Part shown: piece after piece, positions 10,078 to 19,685 of the stretch
How the letters are laid out: every line of letters begins with the position of its first letter
Numbering within the stretch: position 1 is the first letter of the stretch
Source of the DNA: Paracoccus sp. SMMA_5_TC
Lineage (GTDB): Bacteria > Pseudomonadota > Alphaproteobacteria > Rhodobacterales > Rhodobacteraceae
NCBI RefSeq assembly: GCF_009696685.2
Contig: NZ_CP102355.1
Span: forward strand, 1,785,501-1,849,500
DNA length: 64,000 nucleotides
Reading direction: 5' to 3'
The notes under the pieces: generated by a model
Told to the model about the DNA's origin: nothing
Database searches by the model: none
What the model saw: the letters and a program-made list of their open reading frames with translations, nothing else
Translations under genes and position numbers: made by a program

Positions 10078-11334
10078 TTAGTTGGCTGCCGGTTCGGCCG
10101 GCGCTGCGGCCTTGTCCTTCGTGTCGCTTTCGCCATCAGGCTGATCGGGCGCGGCCCGGCCAGCGGCCTGATCGTCGGGCTGCTGGCGGTCCCCTGCTGC
10201 GGCGGGCTGGCGTTCCTCGGGCGCGACGGTCATGCCGGGGCCGATCTTTTGCAGCCCTTCGACCACCAGGCGGTCGCCGTCCTTCAGCCCGGCGCTGACG
10301 ATCCAGTCGTTGCCCAAATCCTGCAGGATGGTCAGCTGCCGCGCCTCGACCTGATTCTGTTCATTGACGACCAGCGCGGTCGGCTGGCCGCGGCGGTCGC
10401 GCGTCACGCCCTCTTGCGGGGCCAAGACGACATCGCGCGCGGTTGCCTGCTGCACCACTGCCTGCACATACATTCCCGGCAGCAGCACGCGGTCCGGGTT
10501 GGGGATCGAGAGGCGCAGCGTGACCACGCCGGTGGTTTCGTTCACAAAGGGCTCGGCCGCGGTCAACAGGCCGGTCTGGTCGAACTCGCTGCCATCGGCC
10601 AGACGCAGCGTCACCCGGCGGCTGGGCAGCGCGTCCCCCGATTCTTCGGCCATCTCGCGCCGCAGGCGGATGATTTCGGCCGCCGACTGCGTGACATCCA
10701 CATAGACCGGATCCAGCTTGCGGATCACCGCCAGCGGGGCGGGCTGGCTTGCGGTCACCAATGCCCCCTGGCTGGTCTGCGCCAGGCCGATTTCGCCGTC
10801 CAGTTCCGCGCGGATGGTGGTGCGTTCCAGTTCGATGCGCGCGGTCTGCAATTGCGCCTCGGCCACCTTCAGCGCGGCCTCGGCGGCGTCGCGCGCGGCA
10901 ATGGCGTTGTCGGTGCTGCTTTCGCTGGCCACGCGGCGGTCGCGCAACGCGCCCACGCGCTCGGCCTCGCGGCGGGCATTCTCGGCCTGGGCGCGGGCCT
11001 GGGCCACGCCGGCCTCGGCCTGCGCAACGGCAGCCTCATAGGTGGTGGCGTCGATGCGGAACAGCGGATCGCCGACCTTGACGCGGCTGCCTTCGCGGAA
11101 CAGGCGTTCGGTGACGATGCCGTTGACCTGCGGGCGCACCTCGGCCTCGGCCGAGGCGGCGACGCGGCCGGGCAGGGTGGTGGTCAGCACCACGTCCTGA
11201 CTATGCAACGTTACCACCGTCACCGCAGGCGGCGGCATCTGCGCGGGATCCTGCGCCAGGGCCGACCGAACACCCGGGCCCAGGGCAAGCGGCAGCATCA
11301 GGAAAATCGCCATCTGGCGCGAAAGCGCGGACAT
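10078..11334 (-). CDS. RND efflux periplasmic adaptor (membrane fusion protein)
   Basis: A 418-residue AcrA/MexA-type adaptor. It has an N-terminal signal-like hydrophobic segment (MSALSRQMAIFLMLPLALG), a lipoyl half motif (PQVNGIVTERLFREGSRVKV), a long alpha-helical hairpin (residues about 95-170) and a beta-barrel region. The C-terminal 45 residues are Ala/Asp/Gln-rich and low-complexity, longer than in most family members. It is the first gene of the two-gene efflux operon. No lipobox Cys is evident, so it is probably a soluble rather than lipid-anchored adaptor. Confidence 0.92.
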   Translation of the reverse strand: MSALSRQMAIFLMLPLALGPGVRSALAQDPAQMPPPAVTVVTLHSQDVVLTTTLPGRVAASAEAEVRPQVNGIVTERLFREGSRVKVGDPLFRIDATTYEAAVAQAEAGVAQARAQAENARREAERVGALRDRRVASESSTDNAIAARDAAEAALKVAEAQLQTARIELERTTIRAELDGEIGLAQTSQGALVTASQPAPLAVIRKLDPVYVDVTQSAAEIIRLRREMAEESGDALPSRRVTLRLADGSEFDQTGLLTAAEPFVNETTGVVTLRLSIPNPDRVLLPGMYVQAVVQQATARDVVLAPQEGVTRDRRGQPTALVVNEQNQVEARQLTILQDLGNDWIVSAGLKDGDRLVVEGLQKIGPGMTVAPEERQPAAAGDRQQPDDQAAGRAAPDQPDGESDTKDKAAAPAEPAAN

Positions 11335-11500
11335 CGTCTTGCTCCGGGCAGTTTGCTGACTTGCTGCATAACGAACAGGTTACTGCGGCGGATTCAATCC
11401 CCAATTGCCCGCGGCATGGCGCAAGGTCGCGCCGCGCGGCCCACCGGGCGCAAAATGCCCTTGCAGCAAACGGCGCCAGCCGCTAATCAAACGCCAGCGC

Positions 11501-11574
11501 GCGGGTGTAGCTCAATGGTAGAGCCGCAGCTTCCCAAGCTGAAGACGAGGGTTCGATTCCCTTCACCCGCTCCA
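11501..11574 (+). tRNA. tRNA-Gly (anticodon CCC)
   Basis: A cloverleaf folds cleanly: acceptor GCGGGTG pairs with the 3' CACCCGC, the D arm is GCTC/GAGC, the anticodon loop TTCCCAA gives CCC, the T arm is AGGGTTCGATTCCCT, and the genome encodes the TCCA end. The anticodon stem has G27 opposite A43, a terminal mismatch; the other four pairs are canonical. It reads glycine GGG codons. Confidence 0.95.
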
Positions 11575-11617
11575 TTCCCTTGGCAGTTGCAGAAACACCG
11601 GAACGGTTACTGCGAGC

Positions 11618-12040
11618 TCAGCGCAGGCCCATTTCCGCCAGGGCGCGCGCGATTTCGGGCGGCAAAGGCGTTTCCTCCTCGCGTCCGGCGGGCAGGTCGG
11701 GCGGCGCATCGGTCGTGGTCAGATAGCGCCAGCCCTGGAACGGCCGGCGCGGCACCGCGGCCACGCGCACCATTTCCGGCGCCAGGATCAGTGCGCAGCG
11801 GCGGATGCCGTCGGCGCCCTCGACCTCTTCAAGGCCGATCAGGCGCTGACGCGCCTGCATCATGCCCTTGAACACCCAGTAGATCGACCCACCCGCCAGC
11901 AGTTCGGCCTCGCGCTTGGGCCACATTCTTGTGATGTGTCGTGCGGGACCGCCGCGAAAATGCTGCGCCTGCCAGCGCTGCAATTCCGCCGGATCATCGC
12001 AGCCGACGCAGAGTTTCATCAGGTTGAGGGTCGCGGTCAT
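11618..12040 (-). CDS. DUF1489 family protein
   Basis: A 140-residue protein of an alphaproteobacterial family of unknown function, recognisable from LMKLCVGCDD near the start, the central SIYWVFKGMMQARQRLIGLE and the GWRYL segment. The function is not known. It stands alone between tRNA-Gly and the divergent MFS gene. Confidence 0.85.
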   Translation of the reverse strand: MTATLNLMKLCVGCDDPAELQRWQAQHFRGGPARHITRMWPKREAELLAGGSIYWVFKGMMQARQRLIGLEEVEGADGIRRCALILAPEMVRVAAVPRRPFQGWRYLTTTDAPPDLPAGREEETPLPPEIARALAEMGLR

Positions 12041-12164
12041 GGGCCAGATATAGCCAGCGCGCAGGCAGGTTCAACGCCCCCGGTGGTGGCAACCGATCGC
12101 GCCGCCCGGTCTTGCGATACCCGACCCGCGGGGGTAGTCCGGGGCATCACTGTGGAAAATCGTC

Positions 12165-13379
12165 ATGTTCAATCCAGCCATGCGGCAGTCGGGCGGTCAG
12201 CCCCTGCCCGAATTCATCGCGATGCAGGCGCTGATTTTTGCCGTCATCGCCTTTTCCATCGACTCGATGTTGCCCGCGCTGCCCGAGATCGCTGCGGCCT
12301 TGACCCCGGACAACGTCAACCGCGCGCAACTGGTGCTGACAGCCTTTGTGGCCGGGTTGGGGGCGGGGTTGCTGTTTTCCGGCCCGCTGTCGGACGCCTT
12401 GGGCCGCAAGCCCGTGATCACGGCCGGCTTCGTCTTGTATGCTGCTGCTGCGGTGGCGGCCATGTTCGCCGAAAGCCTGGAAAGCCTGCTGCTGGCGCGC
12501 TTTGTGCAGGGGTTGGGTGCCGCCGCGCCGCGCATCGTCGCCCTGGCCATGGTGCGCGATCTTTATCAGGGCCGCGAAATGGCGCGGATCACCAGTTTCG
12601 TGATGATGATCTTTATCCTGGTGCCGGCGGTCGCGCCGTCGCTGGGCGCGGTCATCATCCATCTGGTCGGCTGGCGTGGCGTGTTCGGCAGCTTTGTGCT
12701 GATGGCGCTGATCGGGAGCCTGTGGTTGAACCTGCGCCGTCCCGAAACCCTGCCGCCGCCGGCGCGCCGACCGCTGAAGCTGAAGACGCTGCTGGGATCG
12801 GCCCGCGAGGTGCTGGGGGATCGCCAGGTGCAGCTGGTCACGCTGGTCATCACTTTGGGCTTTGGTCAGATGTTTGCGTTGCTGAGTTCTGCCCAGCAGC
12901 TGTTCGTGGATACCTATGACAAGGGGGATCAGTTCCCGCTGTGGTTCGCGGGGATGGCGCTGCTGTCCGGCACGGGGACGGTGCTGAACGCGCGTTACGT
13001 GGTGCGGCTGGGGATGCGGCGGATCGTCACCTGGGCCTATCTGATGCAGGTGGTGGTGTCGGGCGTCATGAGCGTGCTGGTCTTTGCCGATCTGCTGCCT
13101 GCGGCGCTGCGCTTTCCGCTGTTCTTCGCCTGGGCGGTAAGCGTGTTCTTCATGGCGGGTGTCACCTTCGGCAACCTGAATGCCATGGCGCTGCAACGCA
13201 TGGGCCATATTGCCGGCATGGCGGCATCGGTGGTCGGGGCAGTTTCCACCCTCGGCGCAGTGGTCATTGCGGCGCCGGTCGGCCAGCTTTACGACGGCAC
13301 CGCGCGACCGATCATCCTGGCAACCCTGGTCTGCTCGGCGCTGGCCTTGTGGATCATGCGCAGCGTGAATGAGGCATGA
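12165..13379 (+). CDS. MFS multidrug exporter (Bcr/CflA type)
   Basis: A 404-residue, 12-helix major facilitator of the drug:H+ antiporter-1 (14-TMS-independent, Bcr/CflA) group. The motif-A loop between helices 2 and 3 reads SGPLSDALGRKPVI and the motif-C-like helix 5 reads FILVPAVAPSLGAVI. The start at 12165 gives a short cytoplasmic leader before helix 1 (FIAMQALIFAVIAFSIDSML). A strong hairpin between it and the convergent glutamate dehydrogenase gene probably ends both transcripts. The substrate cannot be predicted. Confidence 0.9.
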   Translation: MFNPAMRQSGGQPLPEFIAMQALIFAVIAFSIDSMLPALPEIAAALTPDNVNRAQLVLTAFVAGLGAGLLFSGPLSDALGRKPVITAGFVLYAAAAVAAMFAESLESLLLARFVQGLGAAAPRIVALAMVRDLYQGREMARITSFVMMIFILVPAVAPSLGAVIIHLVGWRGVFGSFVLMALIGSLWLNLRRPETLPPPARRPLKLKTLLGSAREVLGDRQVQLVTLVITLGFGQMFALLSSAQQLFVDTYDKGDQFPLWFAGMALLSGTGTVLNARYVVRLGMRRIVTWAYLMQVVVSGVMSVLVFADLLPAALRFPLFFAWAVSVFFMAGVTFGNLNAMALQRMGHIAGMAASVVGAVSTLGAVVIAAPVGQLYDGTARPIILATLVCSALALWIMRSVNEA

Positions 13380-13386
13380 GGATGGC

Positions 13387-13409
13387 GGGCCCGGTACCTT
13401 GCCGGGCCC
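13387..13409. terminator. Bidirectional hairpin between convergent genes
   Basis: GGGCCCGG and CCGGGCCC form a perfect 8-bp stem around a 7-base loop in the 39-base gap between the MFS stop and the glutamate dehydrogenase stop. There is no T-run on either side, so termination efficiency is uncertain. Confidence 0.55.
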
Positions 13410-13418
13410 CGACCATTC

Positions 13419-14849
13419 CTAGAGCCCCTTCGAGCGATAGGTGCTGGCCACCCTTTCGATGGCGACGATATAGGCCGCCACGCGCAGATCGGTTACGTCG
13501 TTTCGGCTGTGCCACAACTCGCGCATCGATTGATAGGCGATGCGCATGGTGTCATCGAGCCCCGAACGCACCAGCGCCAGTTCGTCCGAGCCGGTCAGGA
13601 ACTTTTCCTTGAAGTTCGGCTTCAACTCCCAGCCCAGGCCGCGGTCGGCCGACAGACGTTCCAGTTCGGCCACCAGCAGCCGCGACCGCGCTTCTTCTGC
13701 GCGACGCTGCATCCGGCCGAAACGAATGTGCGACAGGTTCTTGACCCATTCGAAATAACTTACCGTGACGCCGCCGGCGTTGGCATACATGTCGGGAATG
13801 ATCAGCACCCCCTTGTTGCGCAGGATTTCATCTGCGCCGAAGGTGACCGGGCCGTTTGCGGCCTCGATAATCAGTTTTGTCTTGATCCTGGGGGCGTTTT
13901 CGCGATGGATCACCCCCTCCATTGCGGCCGGTATCAGGATATCGCAAGGATGTTCCAGGACACTGGCGCCGTTCTCGACAAACTTGGCGTTGGGAAAACC
14001 CTTTACGCCGCCATGCTGGCCGATCCAGGACCGCAGCGCCTCGATGTCCAGGCCCTTGTCGTCGATGACGGCGCCGTCGCGCTCGATCACCGCGATGATG
14101 CGCACGCCATCCTCTTCCGACAGGAACTTGGCGGCGTGATAGCCCACATTGCCCAGACCCTGCACCACGGCGGTCTTGCCCTCTAGCGTGCCATCCAGCC
14201 CGGCCAGGGTCACGTCCTCCTTGTGGCGGAAGAATTCGTGCAGCGCGTATTGCACGCCGCGCCCGGTGGCCTCGACCCGGCCGCGGATCCCGCCCGAGTT
14301 CAGCGGCTTGCCGGTGACGCAGGCCTTCGCGTTGATGTCGGTGGTGTTCATCCGCGCATATTGATCGACGATCCAGGCCATCTCGCGCTCGCCCGTGCCC
14401 ATGTCGGGGGCGGGCACGTTCTGCGCGGGGTTGATCAGGTCGCGCTTGATCAGCTCATAGGCAAATCGGCGGGTGATCTGTTCCAGCTCGTGTTCTTCCC
14501 ACTGCCGGGGATCGATGCACAGACCGCCCTTCGAGCCGCCAAACGGGGTTTCGACCAGTGCGCATTTATAGGTCATCAGCGCCGCCAGCGCCTCGACCTC
14601 GTCCTGGTTGACCGACAGCGCATAGCGGATGCCGCCCTTGACTGGCTCCATATGTTCGGAGTGGACCGAGCGATAGCCGGTAAAGGTCTCGATCTTGCCG
14701 CGCAGCCGCACACCGAAGCGGACGGTATAGGTCGAGTTGCAGACGCGGATCTTTTCGGCCAGACCCGGCGACAGATCCATCAACGCTGCCGCGCGCTGAA
14801 ACATCAGATCGACGGATTCACGAAAGCTGGGCTCATTGGGGGCAGACAA
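13419..14849 (-). CDS. Glutamate dehydrogenase (Glu/Leu/Phe/Val dehydrogenase family)
   Basis: A 476-residue oxidoreductase interconverting glutamate and 2-oxoglutarate plus ammonia. Substrate-site lysines lie in VKGGIRY and ALMTYKCALVETPFGGSKGG; the Rossmann fold is marked by GLGNVGYHAA. The length and the long N-terminal helical start fit the hexameric NAD-linked type. The start is TTG at 14849, selected because an AAGGAGAG ribosome-binding site lies about 7 bases upstream and no in-frame ATG precedes the conserved region. Monocistronic. Confidence 0.92.
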   Translation of the reverse strand: MSAPNEPSFRESVDLMFQRAAALMDLSPGLAEKIRVCNSTYTVRFGVRLRGKIETFTGYRSVHSEHMEPVKGGIRYALSVNQDEVEALAALMTYKCALVETPFGGSKGGLCIDPRQWEEHELEQITRRFAYELIKRDLINPAQNVPAPDMGTGEREMAWIVDQYARMNTTDINAKACVTGKPLNSGGIRGRVEATGRGVQYALHEFFRHKEDVTLAGLDGTLEGKTAVVQGLGNVGYHAAKFLSEEDGVRIIAVIERDGAVIDDKGLDIEALRSWIGQHGGVKGFPNAKFVENGASVLEHPCDILIPAAMEGVIHRENAPRIKTKLIIEAANGPVTFGADEILRNKGVLIIPDMYANAGGVTVSYFEWVKNLSHIRFGRMQRRAEEARSRLLVAELERLSADRGLGWELKPNFKEKFLTGSDELALVRSGLDDTMRIAYQSMRELWHSRNDVTDLRVAAYIVAIERVASTYRSKGL

Positions 14850-14991
14850 GGCTTCTCTCCTTCGTGCAGGAACGTGAGGGCCGCAGCATGTGCCGATGGC
14901 ATCGCCGTGACCTTGGGCCAGCTTCGTCCAGACAGAGGCGTTTGTCGAGTTTTCCGCATCGCCGGCAGTTGCCGCGACCTGGCGGGCAGGA

Positions 14992-15066
14992 TGGCAGCCC
15001 GTAGGGGAGTCGAACCCCTCTTTTCAGGTTGAAAACCTGACGTCCTAACCGATAGACGAACGGGCC
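14992..15066 (-). tRNA. tRNA-Glu (anticodon TTC)
   Basis: On the minus strand the acceptor GGCCCGT pairs with ACGGGCT (first pair G-U), the D arm is GTCT/AGGAC, the anticodon stem TCAGG/CCTGA encloses TTTTCAA with anticodon TTC, and the T arm is AGGGGTTCGACTCCCCT. A GCCA 3' end is encoded. Confidence 0.95.
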
Positions 15067-15190
15067 AGCCTTGTTGTCGCTTTGCTGCGACAGGCAGGCG
15101 TTTACTTCAGGCACCGGCACGCCGCAAGAGGTGAAGTCGGAATTTTTTGCAGCCGACAGCGGATGATCGCATCTGACAATGGCGACGCCG

Positions 15191-15210
15191 ATGTTCAATA
15201 TATTGAGCAT
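15191..15210. promoter_or_regulatory. Palindromic operator upstream of the aldehyde dehydrogenase
   Basis: ATGTTCAATATATTGAGCAT is a 20-bp palindrome with one mismatch. A near copy, TTGCTCAAAATATTGAGCAT, sits at 17371-17390 upstream of the aminotransferase and the divergent cupin regulator. The shared right half TATTGAGCAT and shared placement mark it as the binding site of the XRE-cupin regulator encoded between the two genes. This is inferred, not shown by experiment. Confidence 0.7.
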
Positions 15211-15277
15211 CAATGATTGATAATCTGTGCAATACCGACTAAGCAACCTGCGCGTTCATGCGAATTCAGGGGGGATC

Positions 15278-16711
15278 ATGGCCTATCGCGACACGCAGCT
15301 TCTGATCGATGGCCGGTGGCAGGCAGCCGGTGATGGGCGCAGGATCGAGGTCATCGATCCTGCGACTGGCCAGGTGATCGGCCATGTGGCCCATGCTGGC
15401 CGATCCGACATGGACGCCGCCCTGATGGCCGCCGATCGGGCCTTTGCGGCCTGGCGCCACACGTCTCCGCTGCATAGATCCGACCTGTTGCGCAAGGCGG
15501 CTGCGCTGCTGCGCGAAAGGGCTGAGACCATTGCGGCGCTGATGGTTGCCGAACAGGGCAAGCCCCTGGCACAGGCCAGGCTCGAAACCCTGGCAGGGGC
15601 CGAAATCCTCGAATGGTTCGCAGAAGAGGCTCGCCGCACCTACGGCCAGGTCATCCCGCCTCGCCAGCCCGGCGTCACACAGTTGACCTTGCGCGAGCCG
15701 CTGGGGCCGGTCGCGGCGTTTACGCCCTGGAACTTTCCGATCAATCAGGCAGTGCGCAAGCTGTCGGCGGCCCTGGCGGCGGGATGCACGATCATCGTCA
15801 AGGCCCCAGAGGAAACGCCTGCCTCGCCTGCCGAGTTGATCCGCTGTCTGGTCGATGCAGGGATTCCGGCGGGGGTGGTGAATCTGCTGTATGGCGATCC
15901 GGCCGAAATCTCGTCCTATCTGATCCCGCATCCGGTGATCCGCAAGGTTTCCTTTACCGGCTCGACTGCCGTGGGAAAGGAACTGGCAGCGTTGGCTGGC
16001 CGACACATGAAGCCCGCCACAATGGAACTGGGTGGCCATGCGCCGGTCCTGATCTTTGATGATGCCGATGTCGATGCCGCGGTTGCGGCCATGGTTCCGG
16101 CCAAGCTGCGCAACGCGGGTCAGGTCTGCATATCACCGACCAGATTTCTGGTGCAGGATGGCGTGGCCGATCGCTTCACCATGAAATTCACCCAAGCCAT
16201 GGCTGCGGCGCGTGTGGGGCCCGGCATGTCGCCTGACAGCGACATGGGGCCACTGGCGAACGTGCGCCGCATCCCTGCCATCGAGCGGCTCATCCGCGAT
16301 GCGCTGGATCGCGGGGCGCGACTTGCAACCGGTGGTGCGCGCATCGGCAACGAAGGCTGGTTCTTTGCGCCCACCGTGCTGACGGATGTCCCTGGCGATG
16401 CCGCAGTGATGAACGAAGAGCCGTTCGGGCCGATTGCCGTGGTCAATCGCTTCGGTCACGATGATGAGGCGTTTGCCGAGGCCAACAGATTGCCCTATGG
16501 GCTTGCGGCCTATGCCTGGACGCGCAGTTCGGCAAGGGTGCAGCGGTTGCAGGACGAAATCCAGGCCGGAATGCTGACGATCAACCACATTGGCCTGTCC
16601 TTGCCGGAACTGCCCTTTGGCGGCCTTCGCGATTCGGGAATGGGCACGGAAGGCGGTTCCGAAGCGATCGGCGCCTATCTTCAGACCCGTTTCGTGACCC
16701 GCAAGGGCTAA
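15278..16711 (+). CDS. NAD(P)-dependent succinate-semialdehyde dehydrogenase-like aldehyde dehydrogenase
   Basis: A 477-residue aldehyde dehydrogenase. The catalytic Cys284 is in NAGQVCISP and the general-base Glu250 in [19 protein letters not shown] and [12 protein letters not shown] mark the cofactor site. The ATG at 15278 follows a G-rich leader; the frame stays open upstream but lacks a start signal. Best match by motif is the GabD/SSADH group, which oxidises succinate semialdehyde to succinate. The aminotransferase downstream and the shared operator argue for a 4-aminobutyrate or polyamine-type amine breakdown set. Its stop overlaps that of the convergent regulator by 4 bases. Confidence 0.88.
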   Translation: MAYRDTQLLIDGRWQAAGDGRRIEVIDPATGQVIGHVAHAGRSDMDAALMAADRAFAAWRHTSPLHRSDLLRKAAALLRERAETIAALMVAEQGKPLAQARLETLAGAEILEWFAEEARRTYGQVIPPRQPGVTQLTLREPLGPVAAFTPWNFPINQAVRKLSAALAAGCTIIVKAPEETPASPAELIRCLVDAGIPAGVVNLLYGDPAEISSYLIPHPVIRKVSFTGSTAVGKELAALAGRHMKPATMELGGHAPVLIFDDADVDAAVAAMVPAKLRNAGQVCISPTRFLVQDGVADRFTMKFTQAMAAARVGPGMSPDSDMGPLANVRRIPAIERLIRDALDRGARLATGGARIGNEGWFFAPTVLTDVPGDAAVMNEEPFGPIAVVNRFGHDDEAFAEANRLPYGLAAYAWTRSSARVQRLQDEIQAGMLTINHIGLSLPELPFGGLRDSGMGTEGGSEAIGAYLQTRFVTRKG

Positions 16712-17292
16712 AGATAGGGCGGGGTGCAGGCCGAGACGACGATGGCCTCGCGGTCGGAAAGATTGCGAAAACGATGCGGCTGGTTCGAGGCGAACAGATA
16801 GCTGTCGCCTGCCTTGAGCAGGCGGCAGTGTTCGCCCACGGTCAGCTCGATCTCTCCGGCAATCACGATCCCGCCCTCGCTTCCGTGATGGGCCAGCATG
16901 GTTTCGCCGGTATCTGCGCCGGGTTCATAACGCTCGTGCAGGATCTGAAGATTGTGCAACCGCGCGTCACCCACCTGCCGCAGGGTGATGCGGCCCATCG
17001 TGTCCTGCGCCGTCGAATACAGGCGGGATGTCAGATCGCGCAGTTCGGTCGGGGTGAAAAAGGGCTGCGGGCTTTGCGATGCGTCGGGCTCGAAGAACTC
17101 GGCCATGGTTATCCCCATGCCGCCAAGGATCTTGCGCAGCGATGCTACCGATGGGCTGGATCGCCCGGTTTCGATCATTGAAATCTGCCCATGCGGCACG
17201 CCCGAGGCTTCGGCAAGCTGCCGTTGCGACATGCCGGCCGCAGTGCGCAGCTCCTTCAATCTGGCCCCGACGTCGAAATCGCTCATCTGCAA
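16708..17292 (-). CDS. XRE-cupin repressor (PuuR-like)
   Basis: A 194-residue regulator with an N-terminal helix-turn-helix ([20 protein letters not shown]) and a C-terminal cupin sensor (residues about 115-190, with [19 protein letters not shown]). This domain order is that of PuuR and related repressors of putrescine/GABA catabolism. It lies between the dehydrogenase and aminotransferase genes, transcribed toward the dehydrogenase, and its own promoter region carries one of the two 20-bp palindromes, so autoregulation is expected. Confidence 0.85.
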   Translation of the reverse strand: MQMSDFDVGARLKELRTAAGMSQRQLAEASGVPHGQISMIETGRSSPSVASLRKILGGMGITMAEFFEPDASQSPQPFFTPTELRDLTSRLYSTAQDTMGRITLRQVGDARLHNLQILHERYEPGADTGETMLAHHGSEGGIVIAGEIELTVGEHCRLLKAGDSYLFASNQPHRFRNLSDREAIVVSACTPPYL

Positions 17293-17370
17293 TTCTTCCT
17301 TTCCGGGGCAGCTTATCAGGGCAGGGTCTTGCGCACCAGCTTGGACCGCCTGCGGAAATCCGAAAATCTG

Positions 17371-17390
17371 TTGCTCAAAATATTGAGCAT
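17371..17390. promoter_or_regulatory. Second copy of the palindromic operator
   Basis: TTGCTCAAAATATTGAGCAT lies in the divergent region between the cupin regulator (start 17292) and the aminotransferase (start 17427). It shares the TATTGAGCAT half and overall spacing with the site at 15191-15210, so one protein could control the regulator and both enzymes. Confidence 0.7.
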
Positions 17391-17426
17391 GATATACCCG
17401 CTCTGCGCAAGCGTGGAGGAGAGTGC

Positions 17427-18707
17427 ATGGAATCGGAACATTTGATCGCCCGTCGTCAGGCAGCTGTCGCGCGCGGGGTAGCCACCCGCGACATCTATGC
17501 CGTTCGGGCCGAGAACGCGCAGCTATGGACTGCGGACGGTCGTCGGATGCTTGATTTTGCCGCGGGCATAGCCGTCAACAATACCGGCCATCGCCACCCT
17601 CGCGTCATGGATGCGGTGCATCAGCAGATGCAGGCATTCAGCCATACCTGCTTTCACGTGGCGCCGTATGAATCCTACATCGCCCTGGCAGAGGCGCTGA
17701 ACGAGCTGACCCCGGGCGATTTCCCCAAAAAGACCATGTTTGCCACCACTGGCGCGGAAGCAGTGGAAAATGCGGTCAAGATGGCGCGGGCGTATACGGG
17801 ACGTTCGGGCGTGATCGCCTTCAGCGGGGCCTTTCACGGACGCACGCTCATGGGCATGGCTCTGACCGGCAAGACTGCACCCTACAAGGCCGGTTTCGGA
17901 GCCATGCCGGCCGAGGTTCACCACGGGCTGTTCCCAAATCCGATGACCGGGATCACCACAGATCAGGCCATCGCGCATCTGCAGACGATGCTGGCTTCGT
18001 CCATCGATCCGCAGCGTGTCGCCGCGATCATCGTCGAGCCGGTGCAGGGTGAGGGAGGGTTCAACATCGCGCCGCCCGAGTTCCTGTCTGCCTTGCGCGA
18101 TATCTGCGACAGTCATGGTATCGTGCTGATCGGCGACGAAATCCAGGCCGGCATGGCCCGCACCGGGCGGATGTTCGGCTTCGATCACGCCGGCGTGGCG
18201 CCCGATCTGGTCACCATGGCCAAGGGCCTTGCCGGTGGTTTTCCGCTGTCTGCGGTGACCGGTCGCGCCGAGATCGTCGATGCGCCTGCGCCGGGTGGGC
18301 TGGGCGGCACCTACGCCGGAAATCCGCTGGCCATTGCCGCCGCACGCGCGGTCCTGGAGATCATCGTCGACGAGGATCTTTGCGCCCGTGCCGAGGAAAT
18401 CGGCCTGGCTATCCGGTCGCGGTTGCAAAAGCTGGCCGAACGCTTTCCCGCTATTGGCGACGTGCGCGGGTTGGGGGCGATGAATGCCTTTGAACTTGTC
18501 AGGATCGCAGATCGCAGCCAGCCTGATCCCCAGCTGACCGCTGCCATCGTTGCCCAGGCGCAGGCACGGGGGCTGATCCTGCTGTCCTGTGGCACGCGCT
18601 ACAACGTCATCCGGCTTCTGCCGCCGCTGACCATACCCGACGATCATCTGGCCGAGGCGTTGGACATTCTTGAATCCGCCGTTTCGGCAGCGATGATCCC
18701 GGCATGA
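17427..18707 (+). CDS. gabT: 4-aminobutyrate-type class III aminotransferase
   Basis: A 426-residue PLP enzyme. The PLP lysine is Lys266 in TMAKGLAGGFPLSAV; IGDEIQAGMARTG supplies the PLP-ring Asp, and FHGRTLMGMALTGK is the conserved substrate-binding stretch of class III transaminases. The ATG at 17427 has a GGAGGAG ribosome-binding site 6 bases upstream; the open frame upstream overlaps the divergent regulator and is not used. With the dehydrogenase it would convert 4-aminobutyrate (or a related omega-amino acid) to succinate. The exact amine is not certain. Confidence 0.88.
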   Translation: MESEHLIARRQAAVARGVATRDIYAVRAENAQLWTADGRRMLDFAAGIAVNNTGHRHPRVMDAVHQQMQAFSHTCFHVAPYESYIALAEALNELTPGDFPKKTMFATTGAEAVENAVKMARAYTGRSGVIAFSGAFHGRTLMGMALTGKTAPYKAGFGAMPAEVHHGLFPNPMTGITTDQAIAHLQTMLASSIDPQRVAAIIVEPVQGEGGFNIAPPEFLSALRDICDSHGIVLIGDEIQAGMARTGRMFGFDHAGVAPDLVTMAKGLAGGFPLSAVTGRAEIVDAPAPGGLGGTYAGNPLAIAAARAVLEIIVDEDLCARAEEIGLAIRSRLQKLAERFPAIGDVRGLGAMNAFELVRIADRSQPDPQLTAAIVAQAQARGLILLSCGTRYNVIRLLPPLTIPDDHLAEALDILESAVSAAMIPA

Positions 18708-18709
18708 GA

Positions 18710-18729
18710 GGGGCGGCTATAGCCGCCCC
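18710..18729. terminator. Bidirectional hairpin between gabT and araC
   Basis: GGGGCGGC-TATA-GCCGCCCC is a perfect 20-bp palindrome immediately after the gabT stop and across the stop of the convergent AraC gene. There is no T-run, so it may act in either direction weakly. Confidence 0.5.
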
Positions 18730-19685
18730 CCACCTTGCCTTTCGGTGCGACAGGCGGCGCGAAAGCTGCTGGGCGTCTGGCCGAACAGGGCGCGGAAAAG
18801 CCGCGAGAATTGTGCCTGGTCGCTGAAGCCGAAGCGATAGGCGATATCTGCAAGCGACAGGTCGTGGCGCATTGCCAAGAGGTCACGGGCAGCCTGCAAG
18901 CGCGCATGACGAATGAACTGCGCGGCGGTCATGTCGCTGTCCTCGAACAGGTTGTGCAGATACCGCCTTGATATGCCGCAGCGGGCGGCAACCGTTGCCG
19001 GGGACAGTGCGGGATCTGCCAGGTCGCGCAAGATAACGGCCTGCGCGCGACGCAGGTGAGCGGCGCGGATGACGCTGGCAGCGCCCTTGTCGGTCTCGGC
19101 CTGACGATCCAGTGCCAGCGCCAGCAGTTCCACCAGATGGCGCCCCAGAACCTCGCCGGCGCCAAAATCCTCGTCCATGCCATGGGCCCGTCGCACGGTT
19201 TCTACAAACAGCCCACCCAGCCCCTCGCATCCGTCAAATACCGTGGCGCACAGCCGGTCAGGCTGCCGGACCCGCGCGGCCAGATCCTTGTGCGCGATCT
19301 TCATGACCAGCAGGTCGTTGGACGAATGATAGGCGAAGCGGTAGGGCTCATCCCCCCGCTCGACGATGAAACCGCCCGGCGCGCAGGTCACGTCGCGACC
19401 CAGCTGGCGAAACAGCACCGGGGCAAGGCTGGGAATGGTGATCAGGTAAGCCTCGGCCTCGCCTTGTCGGATCAGGCCGGGCACACGTTCATAGCGCGCG
19501 GGCTCGGTCCGCAGCCGTGACAGGGACACGGCACCGGCTGTGCGGCGCTGTAACCAGCCCTGAAACCGGTCCGGATCGCGATAGCTCAGGTGCAGCGGAA
19601 AATATGTATCGGCGATGATCGTGGACCATTGCGCAGCCCGTTCGGGCGGCGCAGTCGCGGCCGTGCTGTAGGTTTCGATGGTCAT
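18717..19685 (-). CDS. AraC-family transcriptional activator
   Basis: A 322-residue regulator with an N-terminal AraC-binding-like (FeaR-type) sensor domain and a C-terminal double helix-turn-helix (LSPATVAARCGISRRYLHNL and LSLADIAYRFGFSDQAQFSR, the second being the diagnostic AraC motif). The ATG at 19685 is chosen for its GGGAGGA ribosome-binding site; the frame is open to 19796. It is divergent from the hydantoinase operon across a 272-base gap, which makes it the likely activator of that operon. Confidence 0.88.
   Translation of the reverse strand: MTIETYSTAATAPPERAAQWSTIIADTYFPLHLSYRDPDRFQGWLQRRTAGAVSLSRLRTEPARYERVPGLIRQGEAEAYLITIPSLAPVLFRQLGRDVTCAPGGFIVERGDEPYRFAYHSSNDLLVMKIAHKDLAARVRQPDRLCATVFDGCEGLGGLFVETVRRAHGMDEDFGAGEVLGRHLVELLALALDRQAETDKGAASVIRAAHLRRAQAVILRDLADPALSPATVAARCGISRRYLHNLFEDSDMTAAQFIRHARLQAARDLLAMRHDLSLADIAYRFGFSDQAQFSRLFRALFGQTPSSFRAACRTERQGGGRL

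Noticed and set aside
18710..18729. The GGGGCGGCTATAGCCGCCCC palindrome as an operator
   Set aside because: It sits between convergent gene ends rather than before a start, so a terminator role is more likely.
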